The position numbers and the translations under genes were made by a program. The notes beneath the pieces are model-generated. The model worked only from the letters and a program-made list of their open reading frames with translations. It had not been told where the DNA came from and ran no database searches. From NCBI GenBank assembly GCA_963559585.1, contig CAUWLJ010000003.1, forward strand, positions 1 through 64,000: a stretch of DNA of 64,000 bases. Reading direction: 5' to 3'. Below, piece by piece: positions 1-7,524 of this stretch. How positions within the stretch are numbered: the first letter of the stretch is position 1; each line of letters opens with the position of its first letter. This stretch comes from Eisenbergiella sp963559585. Lineage in GTDB: Bacteria > Bacillota > Clostridia > Lachnospirales > Lachnospiraceae.

Positions 1-582
1 CGCTCCCGCACTGGCTGACCCGGACGCTCCTGTACCGGCAGAACCAAAACGCTGCTTGTCCGGCGTGTCCGTCACATGGATGCTTTTGATCACCATGCTG
101 CTGCGCAGCTTCTCATATGCCGTCTTCCCCAGTATCTCCCGCACCGCCTCGGAAAAGCAGGCCGCCTTCAGCTGTTTGGAATAGCTTCCGGCCATCATGA
201 TTCCCTTCACATCCATAGCCGTCACCCTGATGCAGGGAATCTCCAGCGCTTCGTACAGGAAATTGACCCGGGTGATCACACCCACGAACACGCTGCGTAC
301 CTGCTTTCCATAGCCCAGATAAATCTCCGCCCTGGAGCCCAGATAAAGGTACTTCTTCACCTTGTCGTACAGGAAGCTTCCCGTGGCCTTGTCATAGACG
401 TCATACAGGGAAAATTCCGCCGCCGAGGCCTCATAGCCGCAGGTGAGCTCCACATCAATATCCGACAGGGGAATATCCGCCTGAGCCGATCCGATGGACA
501 CATCGTTTACCTCGATCACCGCCACCGGATGATGAAAGCCCTCGTATTTGTTTTTCAACGTATTAAAATCAAAGGTTGCCAT
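1..582 (-). CDS. CIS spike protein, gp27/VgrG-like (Afp8/Pvc8 type), partial
   Basis: This is the N-terminal 194 residues of a protein that continues beyond the left edge, so the C-terminal part is not visible. It starts MATFDFNTLKNKYEGFHH and is rich in beta strands (SDIDVELTCGYEASAAEFSLYD, then an LYLGSRAEIYLGYG stretch). This is the pattern of the phage late-control D / T4 gp27-like hub domain that opens VgrG and Afp8 proteins. In such systems the trimer forms the hub at the tube tip and carries the spike. It lies 44 bp downstream of two tube-adaptor genes, which is the usual Afp7-Afp8 order. The start at 582 has no stronger alternative nearby. The family call rests on fold-like pattern and context and is fairly secure; the exact subfamily is not. 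Confidence 0.75.
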   Translation of the reverse strand, partial: MATFDFNTLKNKYEGFHHPVAVIEVNDVSIGSAQADIPLSDIDVELTCGYEASAAEFSLYDVYDKATGSFLYDKVKKYLYLGSRAEIYLGYGKQVRSVFVGVITRVNFLYEALEIPCIRVTAMDVKGIMMAGSYSKQLKAACFSEAVREILGKTAYEKLRSSMVIKSIHVTDTPDKQRFGSAGTGASGSASAGA

Positions 583-626
583 ATGCTCTCCCGGTTCTGT
601 CTTTTTTAATCTGCTGAACCATTTTC

Positions 627-1508
627 CTAAAGGTTCAGCAGGTTTCTCACGCCGGCCGCCGTTTCCGTTACGCCTCCGCCCTGATATGCGGATTTGAACA
701 GATTGGTGTAGGCGTTATTCCAGTATTGATCCGTTTCGCGTGAGGCGGTGTTTCCTCTGCCTCCGGGCTCGTCCTGCCGGATCTGTATCTGAACCCTTGC
801 ACGCACCGGGTTTCCCATTCTGTTGAACATGGTGTACTCTGCATTTACGCTGAACAGCTCTCCCCAGAAGTACATCTTATTCCAAACCACCCCCACTATT
901 CTGGACTGAGCGCAGCAAACGGCTCCCACCAGGGCCTCCACCGTGGTGTGCACCGAACAGCCTCCCTTTGCCGCAGCCGTCAGGCTTTTGCCCGCCTGCA
1001 GCATATCTCCTGCGCTCAGGCGGAGATTGTCCCACATAAACGCATCTTTTACATTCATATCGTCAAAGATCAGCTCCATGCGCAGAACCGTCTCCTCCGG
1101 CATCTCCATCTGCTGGTAGGTATTCTCTCCTCCTCCGCCCACGCTCTGCCGGATGGTGGTTCCTGCCGCCGATTCCAGGCTGATGGAGGAGGGATTGTAC
1201 TGTACCTGTATGGGCAGGAAGCCGGCCTGATTGGCCTTCGCCGTCACGTTGGCAGAAGTCCCGAACAGGGAGGTATTCCCGCTGCTGCCCGCCAGACCCG
1301 AGGCATTCTGAAGGGAAGCCGCCGCGTTCCTGAGAAGTCCGTTTTCCCGGCGCAGCGCCTCGTTTGCCAGCTGAGCCTGAAAGCTTTCCGCCCGGGCCGG
1401 CGGCGTAAGCCCCAGCTTACTGGGCTTATTGTTCAGCAGAAGATAAGCCTTGTTCACGTTTCCTGTAACGGAAGATAAAAAATTGGTCATCGTCTGTGAC
1501 ATCGCCAT
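627..1508 (-). CDS. CIS tube-baseplate adaptor, CIS_tube domain (Afp7/Pvc7-like), copy 2
   Basis: A 293-aa cytoplasmic protein. The core around residues 95-255 contains the FLPIQVQYNPSSISLES motif, then a strand-rich section (MELIFDDMNVKDAF, VVWNKMYFWGELFSVNAEYTMFNRMGNPVRARV) typical of the CIS_tube / gp53-like family. That family links the inner tube to the spike hub. There is no obvious C-terminal LysM domain, unlike the classic Afp7. Residues 1-90 are Ala/Ser/Asn-rich and probably helical. The start at 1508 is supported by a GGAGAG Shine-Dalgarno 6 nt upstream. The upstream gene (1685-2515) is a clear paralogue with the same NPSS motif, so this locus carries two adaptors in tandem. Tandem 17-bp repeats lie between them. 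Confidence 0.8.
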   Translation of the reverse strand: MAMSQTMTNFLSSVTGNVNKAYLLLNNKPSKLGLTPPARAESFQAQLANEALRRENGLLRNAAASLQNASGLAGSSGNTSLFGTSANVTAKANQAGFLPIQVQYNPSSISLESAAGTTIRQSVGGGGENTYQQMEMPEETVLRMELIFDDMNVKDAFMWDNLRLSAGDMLQAGKSLTAAAKGGCSVHTTVEALVGAVCCAQSRIVGVVWNKMYFWGELFSVNAEYTMFNRMGNPVRARVQIQIRQDEPGGRGNTASRETDQYWNNAYTNLFKSAYQGGGVTETAAGVRNLLNL

Positions 1509-1604
1509 GGGCCGCTCTCCTTTCCTGTCCCATACAAATCCGTATTCCGGATCATAAACCGCTTCGCCTGGCTGCTGCTCCGGCCGCGCCTCTGCCCTGA
1601 CAGT

Positions 1605-1689
1605 GCCTCTATCCCGTCAACGCCTCTATCCTGCCAAAGCCTTCATCCTTCCAAAGCCTCTATCCTGCCAGCGTCTCTATCCCGTCAGA
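1605..1689. repeat. Five tandem 17-bp units
   Basis: Five consecutive 17-bp units of the type GCCTCTATCCYGYCAAM start at 1605, 1622, 1639, 1656 and 1673, with 1-5 differences between units. The last unit runs into the stop codon of the adaptor gene that ends at 1685. The array fills most of the spacer between the two adaptor genes. No hairpin or T-run was seen, so it is not an obvious terminator. Confidence 0.85.
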
Positions 1690-2515
1690 GGTTGAACAGA
1701 TTCGTAAGCTGTCCTGACAGGCCGGAGGTCACAGCCGCGCCGCTCTGCCGGTTTCCCGGCGGAACCACAGCCGCATACTTCTGCCTCCACGCCTCCATAT
1801 TCCCCTCCGTCCCAGTGGTCAGAAGGTTCAGCGTCACCTCTGCCCGGATGGGGTTTCCGGTGGGGCTGAACATGGTATATCTGCTGCTGACGCTGTTCAG
1901 ATACCCTTCATAGCACAGGCTTCCCCAGGCAAACTTCACGTTTCTGCGTTTCTCCGGCCAGCGCAGCGCCCCGATAAAGCCCTCCACCTGGGGCTGCACG
2001 GAATAAGCCTTACCCCTGGCAAGCCGGATTCCGGTATCAGCCGCCCGGGCTATGGAGGTGGTGCTCAGGGTGAATTTGTCGTACATAAACGCATCCTGAT
2101 TATTCACCGCCTCAAAAATCAGGGTCACCGTCAGATTGATGCTGGGATCCATCGTTCCGTAGGTGATTGCTCCCCCCTCGCTGTTATAGTTTGTCTTGGG
2201 CACGCAGCCGCCCCCGGCAGCCGAGATTTTCAGGCTGGACGGATTGTACTGCACCCGGAATATGTGCTGTCCCAGGGCCGCGCTTCCCGACGCGGCTCCC
2301 ACAGCCTGTGTTACGGTCTGCCCCACGCTCTGCGCCCGGTTCAGGGCATTTCCCACTCCGGCCAGCATTCCCGCCTGCGCCTCCACCTCTGTTCTCTGAG
2401 GCTCACCCGCCTGGCTGCCGGAGGAAGGGAAGGTGATCGTGGCATAGGCAATCCCTCCGCCTATCCCGCTTAAGCCGCTTTTTATCGCATTCCCAATCCC
2501 TTTTCCTGCCGTCAT
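1685..2515 (-). CDS. CIS tube-baseplate adaptor, CIS_tube domain (Afp7/Pvc7-like), copy 1
   Basis: A 276-aa protein starting MTAGKGIGNAIKSG. It carries the motif HIFRVQYNPSSLKIS near residue 95 and a following beta-rich segment (INLTVTLIFEAVNNQDAFMYD, KFAWGSLCYEGYLNSVSSRYTMFSPTGNPIRAEV) shared with the next gene. It is inferred to sit between the inner tube and the spike. The frame stays open upstream to 2653, but those extra codons are translated from the hairpin leader repeat that also precedes two other genes. The start at 2515 has GGAGG 5 nt upstream and is preferred. The last codons overlap the first unit of a 17-bp tandem array. Confidence 0.8.
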   Translation of the reverse strand: MTAGKGIGNAIKSGLSGIGGGIAYATITFPSSGSQAGEPQRTEVEAQAGMLAGVGNALNRAQSVGQTVTQAVGAASGSAALGQHIFRVQYNPSSLKISAAGGGCVPKTNYNSEGGAITYGTMDPSINLTVTLIFEAVNNQDAFMYDKFTLSTTSIARAADTGIRLARGKAYSVQPQVEGFIGALRWPEKRRNVKFAWGSLCYEGYLNSVSSRYTMFSPTGNPIRAEVTLNLLTTGTEGNMEAWRQKYAAVVPPGNRQSGAAVTSGLSGQLTNLFNL

Positions 2516-2655
2516 CTTTTCCTCCACGCCGGAGCGTCTTCGCTTCGGCCGCGGCGGGAAAACGCGTACTGTTTTCCCGCCTGCGGTTCCGCAGTTTTGT
2601 GACGCCCCGCACAAAGCTGTTGATCGAAAATAAGCCGTCAGACTTATTTTCAATC
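2516..2655 (-). promoter_or_regulatory. Structured leader element, copy A
   Basis: This is the 5' leader of the adaptor gene at 1685-2515. Read on the minus strand it has an AT-rich hairpin (arms 2643-2651 and 2626-2634, perfect 9 bp). Next comes a second hairpin (arms about 2610-2619 and 2592-2601, one mismatch) with a GC-rich loop, then a third hairpin (arms 2571-2580 and 2554-2563, perfect 10 bp, 7-nt loop). It ends with ACGCTCCGG at 2529-2537. The loop of hairpin 2 can pair with that 9-mer, including one G-U pair. Exactly 13 nt, with GGAGG inside, separate the 9-mer from the ATG. Copies B and C show the same layout. Confidence 0.75.
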
Positions 2656-2702
2656 CTGCCTCCTCTCAGGAACCTGACAGAGAAGCGTTTCAGGCATCCT
2701 TC

Positions 2703-5033
2703 TCATAAGCCTCTGCGCCTGCGTTCCCCATCCAGCCTTTTTTCCATCCTTCCATAGATCTGATCGGACAGAAATCCGATCTGCTGCTGCAGATTGCGCC
2801 GTACCAGCTCGGCGATCTCCTCGGTTCTCTCCACCTGCAGCCTGCGAATCTCCTGCACGCTCTGCCGCTCCGCCTTTTCCTCTCTGACAGAACGCTCCTC
2901 CACGGTCTGTCTGCTCTCCTGCATATGGTGAAGCCGCATGTTCAGCTCCTCCAGCGTCTCCTCATCCAGTCCGTTTTCCGTGCGCTTGTGAATCAGCTCC
3001 ACAGGACTGCCGGGCTGCAGAAGCTCCTGCACCGTCTCCTCCGATTTCTGCTGCCTGTCACGAAGCCGGGTCACATGGCGGCTGACCGTCTCCGCATGGC
3101 TCTCCTGAACCTGCAGCCGCTCCTCATGGCTCTCCCGCTCCTCATAATCCTTCCGGTAATGAATATCCCTCATCAGAGACGCCTGTGCCTGCATGGTGAG
3201 CGTCTCCGGGTCAGATGCCTGCGGCGTCCTGCGGAGCTGCTCCAGCGTCTCCAGGATCCTTCTTGTCTCCCGGGAAAAAAGCTGATCCCGGAGCTCCTCC
3301 TTCACCCTCTGCTGCCGGTCGGTCTGAGTTTCCATGCTCAGATATTCCAGAAGCACATCCCGGGGATTCTCAATCGCTCTCAGCCCATCCCTTCTGGCCC
3401 GTTCCCGGTCGATGGACGAGGGGGAAGGGGCGGGCAGACGGTTCTCCAGCAGACGCACCTTCTCCTGATTCATCAGGTTTCTCTGGTTGATCCGCTCCAG
3501 CTCCCGCCACAGCTCCCCCTCTTCCCTGTAAGTTTCCTTTGTTTCCTCCCGCAGCTTGTCAATTTCCGGCTTCTGCTGTCTGTCACGAAGCCTGGTTATC
3601 TCCCGGCTCACAGCCTCCACCCGGCTCTCCTGAATCTGCAGCCGCTCCTCATGGCTCTCCCGTTCCTCATGATCCTTCCGGTAATGAAGCTCCCCCGGCA
3701 GAGAAGCCTGGGCCTGTACGGCAGGCATCGCCATGTCCGCCGTATGCTCTATCCTGCGGATCCGCTCCAGCTCCCTCCACAGCTGCCCTTCTTCCCTGTG
3801 GGTTTCCCTGGTTTCCTCCCGCCGCCTCTCCGTCTCCCTCAGGTTTTCCCTGGAAAGCTCCTCTGCCAGGCGTCTTTCCTCCCCGTAGATCATCTCCGCC
3901 GGGCCTGCTTTCTCCAAAAGCTGCTCCCGGCTGTCCCTATGCTCTGAAACGAGTCTCTCCCGGAAGGCCTGGCTGCTCCTGTCCAGGAGCCTGTAAAGCA
4001 TCTCGATCTCCCTGTTCTGATAACGGTTTACCGTCTCCATATAGCGTTCCGGCTGATGGATGAGCTGTGAGGAACGGCTGATGTGATAGGCCTCCCACCG
4101 TTCCAGAGTATTGGAAACCGACTGATACACCGCTCCCGCCAGCTGATACCACAGCTCCTTCCCGTTCAGGAGCTGTTCCAGACGCAGGGTATACATCTGA
4201 TCCAGAGCATTCAGAAGAACCGCCTGCACCAAACCGGCTTTCAGGTCTTCTCCGGCCGCCCCTGCGTTCTCTCCGTCCCCCAGCTCAAAGACGTTGACAT
4301 GATGGTATTCCAGCGGAACGGGTTCCGCCCCGGCCGCGTTTTTCAGCCGGTTCAGCAGAATATTCTGGGCCGTCACCCACTGCTGTGCCACCTGCACCTC
4401 CGTATCCTGAATCCAGGATGCGCCGCCATGGAAGGAGGAGACGAAGTTCTGTATCTCCTGATACACAGCCCCTGTTTTCAGACGGTTGAAAATCGCCTGA
4501 TGAAGCCAGAACGGCTCCTTTTCCATCTTTTCCGTCTCCGCCTCTGCTTCCTTCTCCTTCTGCCTCTGCCCAAGCAGAAGCTCTCTCCACTCCTGAAGCT
4601 GTTCCAGATGGCTCCAGTAAATCTGAGTCAGCTCCCTGCGGCTGCGGCTCTCCTTTCGCAGGACGGATACCTGATGCAGAAACCCCTGCACATTCTCCAC
4701 TCCCATCCTGCGCAGGATGGAATTGACAAACACCTGGTCCTGATAGGTCATGCGGTACGTGTCCGACACCAGGATACGGTTCAGCACATTATTTATCATA
4801 TCCAGCCTGATGTCCTGCTTCACCTGCGTGCTGGAAGCATCCACCAGGGTGGTCATGCCGCCCTCCGCCAGATAAACCTCCGGAGGGGCCGTCACCAGGT
4901 GCAGCAGCTCCTCCGCGTTCAGAGAGGCTGTGAGTATCTGATAATTCCCTGTCACCCTTTGGCAGAAATTATCCGTCAGCCTCAGGACGGACGTCCTGCA
5001 TACAAGGGGGAGGGGCGCTTTGATCTTTAACAT
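2703..5033 (-). CDS. Large charged coiled-coil protein in CIS cluster, internal repeats, unknown function
   Basis: A 776-aa cytoplasmic protein of no family I recognise. Residues 1-350 are mixed, with an N-terminal part that looks folded (VCRTSVLRLTDNFCQRVTGNY). From about residue 370 to the end it is very rich in Glu, Arg, Gln and Leu and is predicted coiled coil. Two modules are duplicated. One has the pattern REETxETxREEGxLWRELERI, at about residues 400-421 and 490-512. The other, about 48 residues long with core HYRKDxEERESHEERLQ, lies at about 432-481 and 612-658. It sits between the second tube gene and the adaptor genes. A structural scaffold, tape-measure-like or baseplate-associated role is possible but is only inferred from position and coiled coil. 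Start ATG at 5033. Confidence 0.7.
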   Translation of the reverse strand: MLKIKAPLPLVCRTSVLRLTDNFCQRVTGNYQILTASLNAEELLHLVTAPPEVYLAEGGMTTLVDASSTQVKQDIRLDMINNVLNRILVSDTYRMTYQDQVFVNSILRRMGVENVQGFLHQVSVLRKESRSRRELTQIYWSHLEQLQEWRELLLGQRQKEKEAEAETEKMEKEPFWLHQAIFNRLKTGAVYQEIQNFVSSFHGGASWIQDTEVQVAQQWVTAQNILLNRLKNAAGAEPVPLEYHHVNVFELGDGENAGAAGEDLKAGLVQAVLLNALDQMYTLRLEQLLNGKELWYQLAGAVYQSVSNTLERWEAYHISRSSQLIHQPERYMETVNRYQNREIEMLYRLLDRSSQAFRERLVSEHRDSREQLLEKAGPAEMIYGEERRLAEELSRENLRETERRREETRETHREEGQLWRELERIRRIEHTADMAMPAVQAQASLPGELHYRKDHEERESHEERLQIQESRVEAVSREITRLRDRQQKPEIDKLREETKETYREEGELWRELERINQRNLMNQEKVRLLENRLPAPSPSSIDRERARRDGLRAIENPRDVLLEYLSMETQTDRQQRVKEELRDQLFSRETRRILETLEQLRRTPQASDPETLTMQAQASLMRDIHYRKDYEERESHEERLQVQESHAETVSRHVTRLRDRQQKSEETVQELLQPGSPVELIHKRTENGLDEETLEELNMRLHHMQESRQTVEERSVREEKAERQSVQEIRRLQVERTEEIAELVRRNLQQQIGFLSDQIYGRMEKRLDGERRRRGL

Positions 5034-5044
5034 GTGTTCTCCTG

Positions 5045-5953
5045 TTACTTATCCAGAAATTCCGTAATCCGCTTCGCGCTCTGATAAGACGGCCAGAGAC
5101 GGCCGGCAGGCGTTTTGGCCCAGTCCTGCGTTCCCTGCACCGCTCCGCCGCTGCGCGCCCTGTCCGACATTGCGGATTCGGAAGCCTCATCCTTGTGGTA
5201 CCTTGCGCTCGGCTTTCCTGCTCCTTTCTTGCTGTCCTTCTCAAATTTCCACAGCCTGGCCGCCTTCTCCATGTTCTCTTTGGAGACCGTTCCTTTCTCC
5301 CAGGCTGAATTTACGCTGCTCCGGTTATAATAGCGGGTATTCTTCCCCTCTCTTGCCTTTCCGTCAAACTCCCAGGCTTCCATATCCATAAAGCCGGCCT
5401 GCGAGGGCATGTCCACACAGATCATCTCCCGGTAGGCAATGGTGGTAATCTCCGTCAGCAGACCGCTGTGCTCCGCGTCCAGCTCCCCGTAATCCTTGGC
5501 AGTCACGGTACAGCCTGTGAAGGCGTAGGTGCGGGCAGGCTTAAAGGAAGCGTTGCTGAAGCGGTATTTATTCACGAACAGGAGGACTGGCAGGATGAGC
5601 TCCGCTCCCATGGGCAGAGGATCGATCCAGTCCACTCCCACGTAGCGTTCCACCTGAAAGGTGAACGGTTTGGTGATGGGCTTTCTGCGAAGATGCACAT
5701 AATCGTTCAGCCCTCCCTCCTGTATATATTCAAATTCATTCTCACGGTGAAAGCTCTTAATGGATCTGCACGGCAGGTCATAGATCCCCTCCACTCTCAG
5801 CATGAAGGAGAAATTGATGACGGGCTCCAGGCCATAGTTACGCACCAGCGGCAGATCCTTTGGACTGCTGCCCGCATCCTCCGTATATCCGTCCTTGTAT
5901 AAATCGGCTGTGGTATTCGTATTCACGCCTTCTGTCGCGGTTTCTTCTGCCAT
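5045..5953 (-). CDS. Second CIS inner tube protein, T4 gp19-like
   Basis: A 302-aa protein starting MAEETATEGVNT. Residues about 35-190 fit the phage T4 gp19-type tube fold used by CIS tube subunits: INFSFMLRVEGIYDLPCRSIKSFHRE, then a KPFTFQVERYVGVDW section. The C-terminal 90 residues are lysine- and serine-rich, probably disordered, and end QSAKRITEFLDK. The usual gp19-type subunit is about 150 residues, so the tail is an extension and could act like the extended Afp5 or other second tube proteins near the baseplate. The frame is open upstream to 6094 through the hairpin leader, but GGAGG 5 nt before 5953 decides the start. It lies 11 bp upstream of the coiled-coil gene. Confidence 0.75.
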   Translation of the reverse strand: MAEETATEGVNTNTTADLYKDGYTEDAGSSPKDLPLVRNYGLEPVINFSFMLRVEGIYDLPCRSIKSFHRENEFEYIQEGGLNDYVHLRRKPITKPFTFQVERYVGVDWIDPLPMGAELILPVLLFVNKYRFSNASFKPARTYAFTGCTVTAKDYGELDAEHSGLLTEITTIAYREMICVDMPSQAGFMDMEAWEFDGKAREGKNTRYYNRSSVNSAWEKGTVSKENMEKAARLWKFEKDSKKGAGKPSARYHKDEASESAMSDRARSGGAVQGTQDWAKTPAGRLWPSYQSAKRITEFLDK

Positions 5954-6098
5954 GCTTACCTCCGTACCGGAGCGTTTTCGCTTCGGCCGCGTCGAGAAAA
6001 CACGTATGTGTTTTCTCCCCTGCGATCCACACAGTTTTGTGACGCTCCGGCACAAAACTGTTGATTGAAAATCAGCCATCAGGCTTATTTTCAATCTT
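5954..6098 (-). promoter_or_regulatory. Structured leader element, copy B
   Basis: This is the 5' leader of the second tube gene and the clearest of the three copies. On the minus strand, hairpin 1 spans 6065-6094 (12 paired bases, 1 mismatch). Hairpin 2 spans 6031-6061, a perfect 11-bp stem closing a 9-nt loop CCGGAGCGT. Hairpin 3 spans 5994-6017, a perfect 10-bp stem with a 4-nt loop. ACGCTCCGG at 5967-5975 is the exact complement of the hairpin 2 loop and would form a pseudoknot. It is followed by 13 nt that contain GGAGG, then the ATG. Confidence 0.8.
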
Positions 6099-6167
6099 CA
6101 CCTCCGTCTGACCATCTGTTTCTTCTCCGCCCATTTTTTCCGTCTGCCCCATCCCTTTTCCCGGCGG

Positions 6168-6353
6168 TTATCCCCGCCTGGTGGGCTGCATCTCAAGGAT
6201 GCTCTTTTCCTTTTTCTTTTCGGAGGGATTCAGCTTCCTGTTGATCTCCGAGACCTCCCTGCACCATCTGCGGCGGCTGGCATGATCCAGCCCCATCACG
6301 TCCCCGCTGCTCCAGTGGAAATAGTAGGACAGGAAGGACATTTCCCGGTACAT
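6168..6353 (-). CDS. Small CIS-associated protein, DUF6760-like
   Basis: A 61-aa protein starting MYREMSFLSYYFHWSSGDVMGLDH and continuing with ASRRRWCREVSEINR. The pattern of an aromatic stretch (YYFHW), a short helix around LDHxxRRRWxxEV and a basic tail matches the small DUF6760-type proteins that accompany CIS tube genes. Its molecular role is not established; small tail-assembly proteins in this position are usually thought to help tube or sheath assembly. AGGAC precedes the start. The gene lies 20 bp after the chaperone-like gene and is followed by the structured leader of the second tube gene. Confidence 0.65.
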   Translation of the reverse strand: MYREMSFLSYYFHWSSGDVMGLDHASRRRWCREVSEINRKLNPSEKKKEKSILEMQPTRRG

Positions 6354-6373
6354 TTCGTCCTGGGGATAGAGTT

Positions 6374-6736
6374 TTATCCCTCCACGGTAAAATTTACCGG
6401 GATCTCCACCGTCTGTCCGCAGTGGGGGCAGACGGCGCGCACCACGGGCGGTTCCACATCGTTGATCCTCTGGTACATATCCTGCAGAAAGGCCAGATCA
6501 GCGGTAAACAGCTTCTCGATCACGTTGGCGGTTACCATGGGAACCCCCTCCAGCTCCGTCACCACCTTTCCCAGCACCACGATGGTGAGGTAGGAGGGGT
6601 TGCTCAGAACTCTGGGATCTCTGGTGGCGCTGATCTCGTCCGCAGCGGTGGCCAGCCTCATCCTTCCCTTCCTGTGTATCTGTCCGGCCCCGTCCATATA
6701 CCCCTTCGGCAGTGTAAAATCATATACCGTTTCCAT
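6374..6736 (-). CDS. Small phage-tail-assembly (chaperone-like) protein with half zinc ribbon
   Basis: A 120-aa protein starting METVYDFTLPKGYMDGAGQIHRKG. The opening lines, with the MRLATAADEISATRDPRV segment, look like the tail assembly chaperone family (Mu gp41-like). Those proteins bind tube or tape-measure subunits before assembly. The C-terminus holds VCPHCGQ, a single CxxC pair with only one visible half of a zinc ribbon, so a metal site would need partners or a dimer. GGAGG 5 nt before 6736 favours this start over an ATG four codons upstream. It lies directly after the first tube gene, as expected for a tail chaperone. Family assignment is moderate. Confidence 0.6.
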   Translation of the reverse strand: METVYDFTLPKGYMDGAGQIHRKGRMRLATAADEISATRDPRVLSNPSYLTIVVLGKVVTELEGVPMVTANVIEKLFTADLAFLQDMYQRINDVEPPVVRAVCPHCGQTVEIPVNFTVEG

Positions 6737-6821
6737 CTTCTCCTCCATACAAAAAACGTCTCAGGCAGTACGTTCCCCCCTTCACCCCAAAGAAGCGAAG
6801 GGAAGGAGGGACGCGCCTCTT

Positions 6822-7331
6822 TTAGTTGGGTATGATCAGCTCCTCATAAGCCAGCTCCACCGTCTCGATCGCCACCTCGCTCTGAAGAGCGTTCAGATCG
6901 GGAGCCGTATATTTGGTTACCCATGCGTTGGTCAAAAGCCACACTCTGGTTCCCGTAACCGCGGTTGCCATCGTCTGGGGGGATCCGCCGTTGATGTCGA
7001 TCATCTCGATCTGCACGTCGTTCCTGGGCATCTGGCCTCTCACCTCGCTGACGCATTCCTGGATCCAGGTTTTGAACGCGCTGTCCAGGGTGTATCCCAT
7101 CTTCAGCGTCACGTTGCCGTGCTTCACCAGTCCGGGTATTTTCACCGGGGCAAGGCTGTTGGCGTTTCCCTGGCGGAATTCAATCACGTCCACAGTGGCC
7201 TCGATCCCTGTCACCTCGCTAAAAGCGGCCGTTCCTTCCACGCCCGCCACCTGGACAAGAAAATTCATCTTTGTCAAAGGATAGGCAAGCCCTTTTCCGT
7301 TTTGATATGTTGTTGCTCCTGCTTCTGCCAT
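6822..7331 (-). CDS. CIS inner tube protein, T4 gp19-like
   Basis: A 169-aa protein close to the usual size of a CIS or phage tube subunit. It starts MAEAGATTYQNGKGLAYPLTKMNFLVQVAGVEG and contains AAFSEVTGIEATVDVIEFRQG, PVKIPGLVKHGNVTLKMGYT and a VELAYEELIIPN end. These are the hallmarks of gp19-type tube proteins, which polymerise as hexameric rings inside the sheath. The gene is 181 bp downstream of the sheath gene, the standard order. The start at 7331 has GGAG 7 nt upstream; an ATG four codons earlier lies inside the leader. The leader carries the conserved hairpin element. Confidence 0.93.
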   Translation of the reverse strand: MAEAGATTYQNGKGLAYPLTKMNFLVQVAGVEGTAAFSEVTGIEATVDVIEFRQGNANSLAPVKIPGLVKHGNVTLKMGYTLDSAFKTWIQECVSEVRGQMPRNDVQIEMIDINGGSPQTMATAVTGTRVWLLTNAWVTKYTAPDLNALQSEVAIETVELAYEELIIPN

Positions 7332-7472
7332 ATTTATCTCCATTCCGGAGCGTGCGCAACGGAGCGGCAGGAAACCGCGAATGCGGTTTCTTGTCTGCCG
7401 CCAAAGCTATTTGTGACGCTCCGGCACAAATAGCCGTGTGAAAAATAAGCCATCAGGCTTATTTTCACACTA
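7332..7472 (-). promoter_or_regulatory. Structured leader element, copy C
   Basis: This is the 5' leader of the first tube gene. On the minus strand, hairpin 1 spans 7436-7470 (15 pairs, one bulge). Hairpin 2 spans 7406-7434, a perfect 10-bp stem whose loop CCGGAGCGT is identical to copy B. Hairpin 3 spans 7371-7390, a perfect 8-bp stem with a 4-nt loop. ACGCTCCGG at 7345-7353 complements the loop. The stems of hairpins 2 and 3 differ in sequence from copy B but keep pairing. The 9-mer is again exactly 13 nt from the ATG, with GGAG inside. Confidence 0.8.
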
Positions 7473-7524
7473 TCTACTCCTTCGTTAATCTCTCCTGCTT
7501 ATCTGCATTCTGCCGTTCCGTGTG

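Noticed and set aside
1605..1689. Possible CRISPR array
   Set aside because: The 17-bp units are head to tail without spacers, and no cas gene is present. The same applies to 47343-47426.
2516..2653. N-terminal extension of the adaptor protein (MKISLTAYF type)
   Set aside because: The extra codons come from leader copy A. The same peptide pattern appears before the second tube gene (5954-6094) only because the leader DNA is shared. Strong Shine-Dalgarno sites lie directly before the later ATG codons.
6374..6736. Zinc-finger transcription factor
   Set aside because: Only one CxxC pair is present and the gene sits between tube genes. A tail-assembly role fits better.
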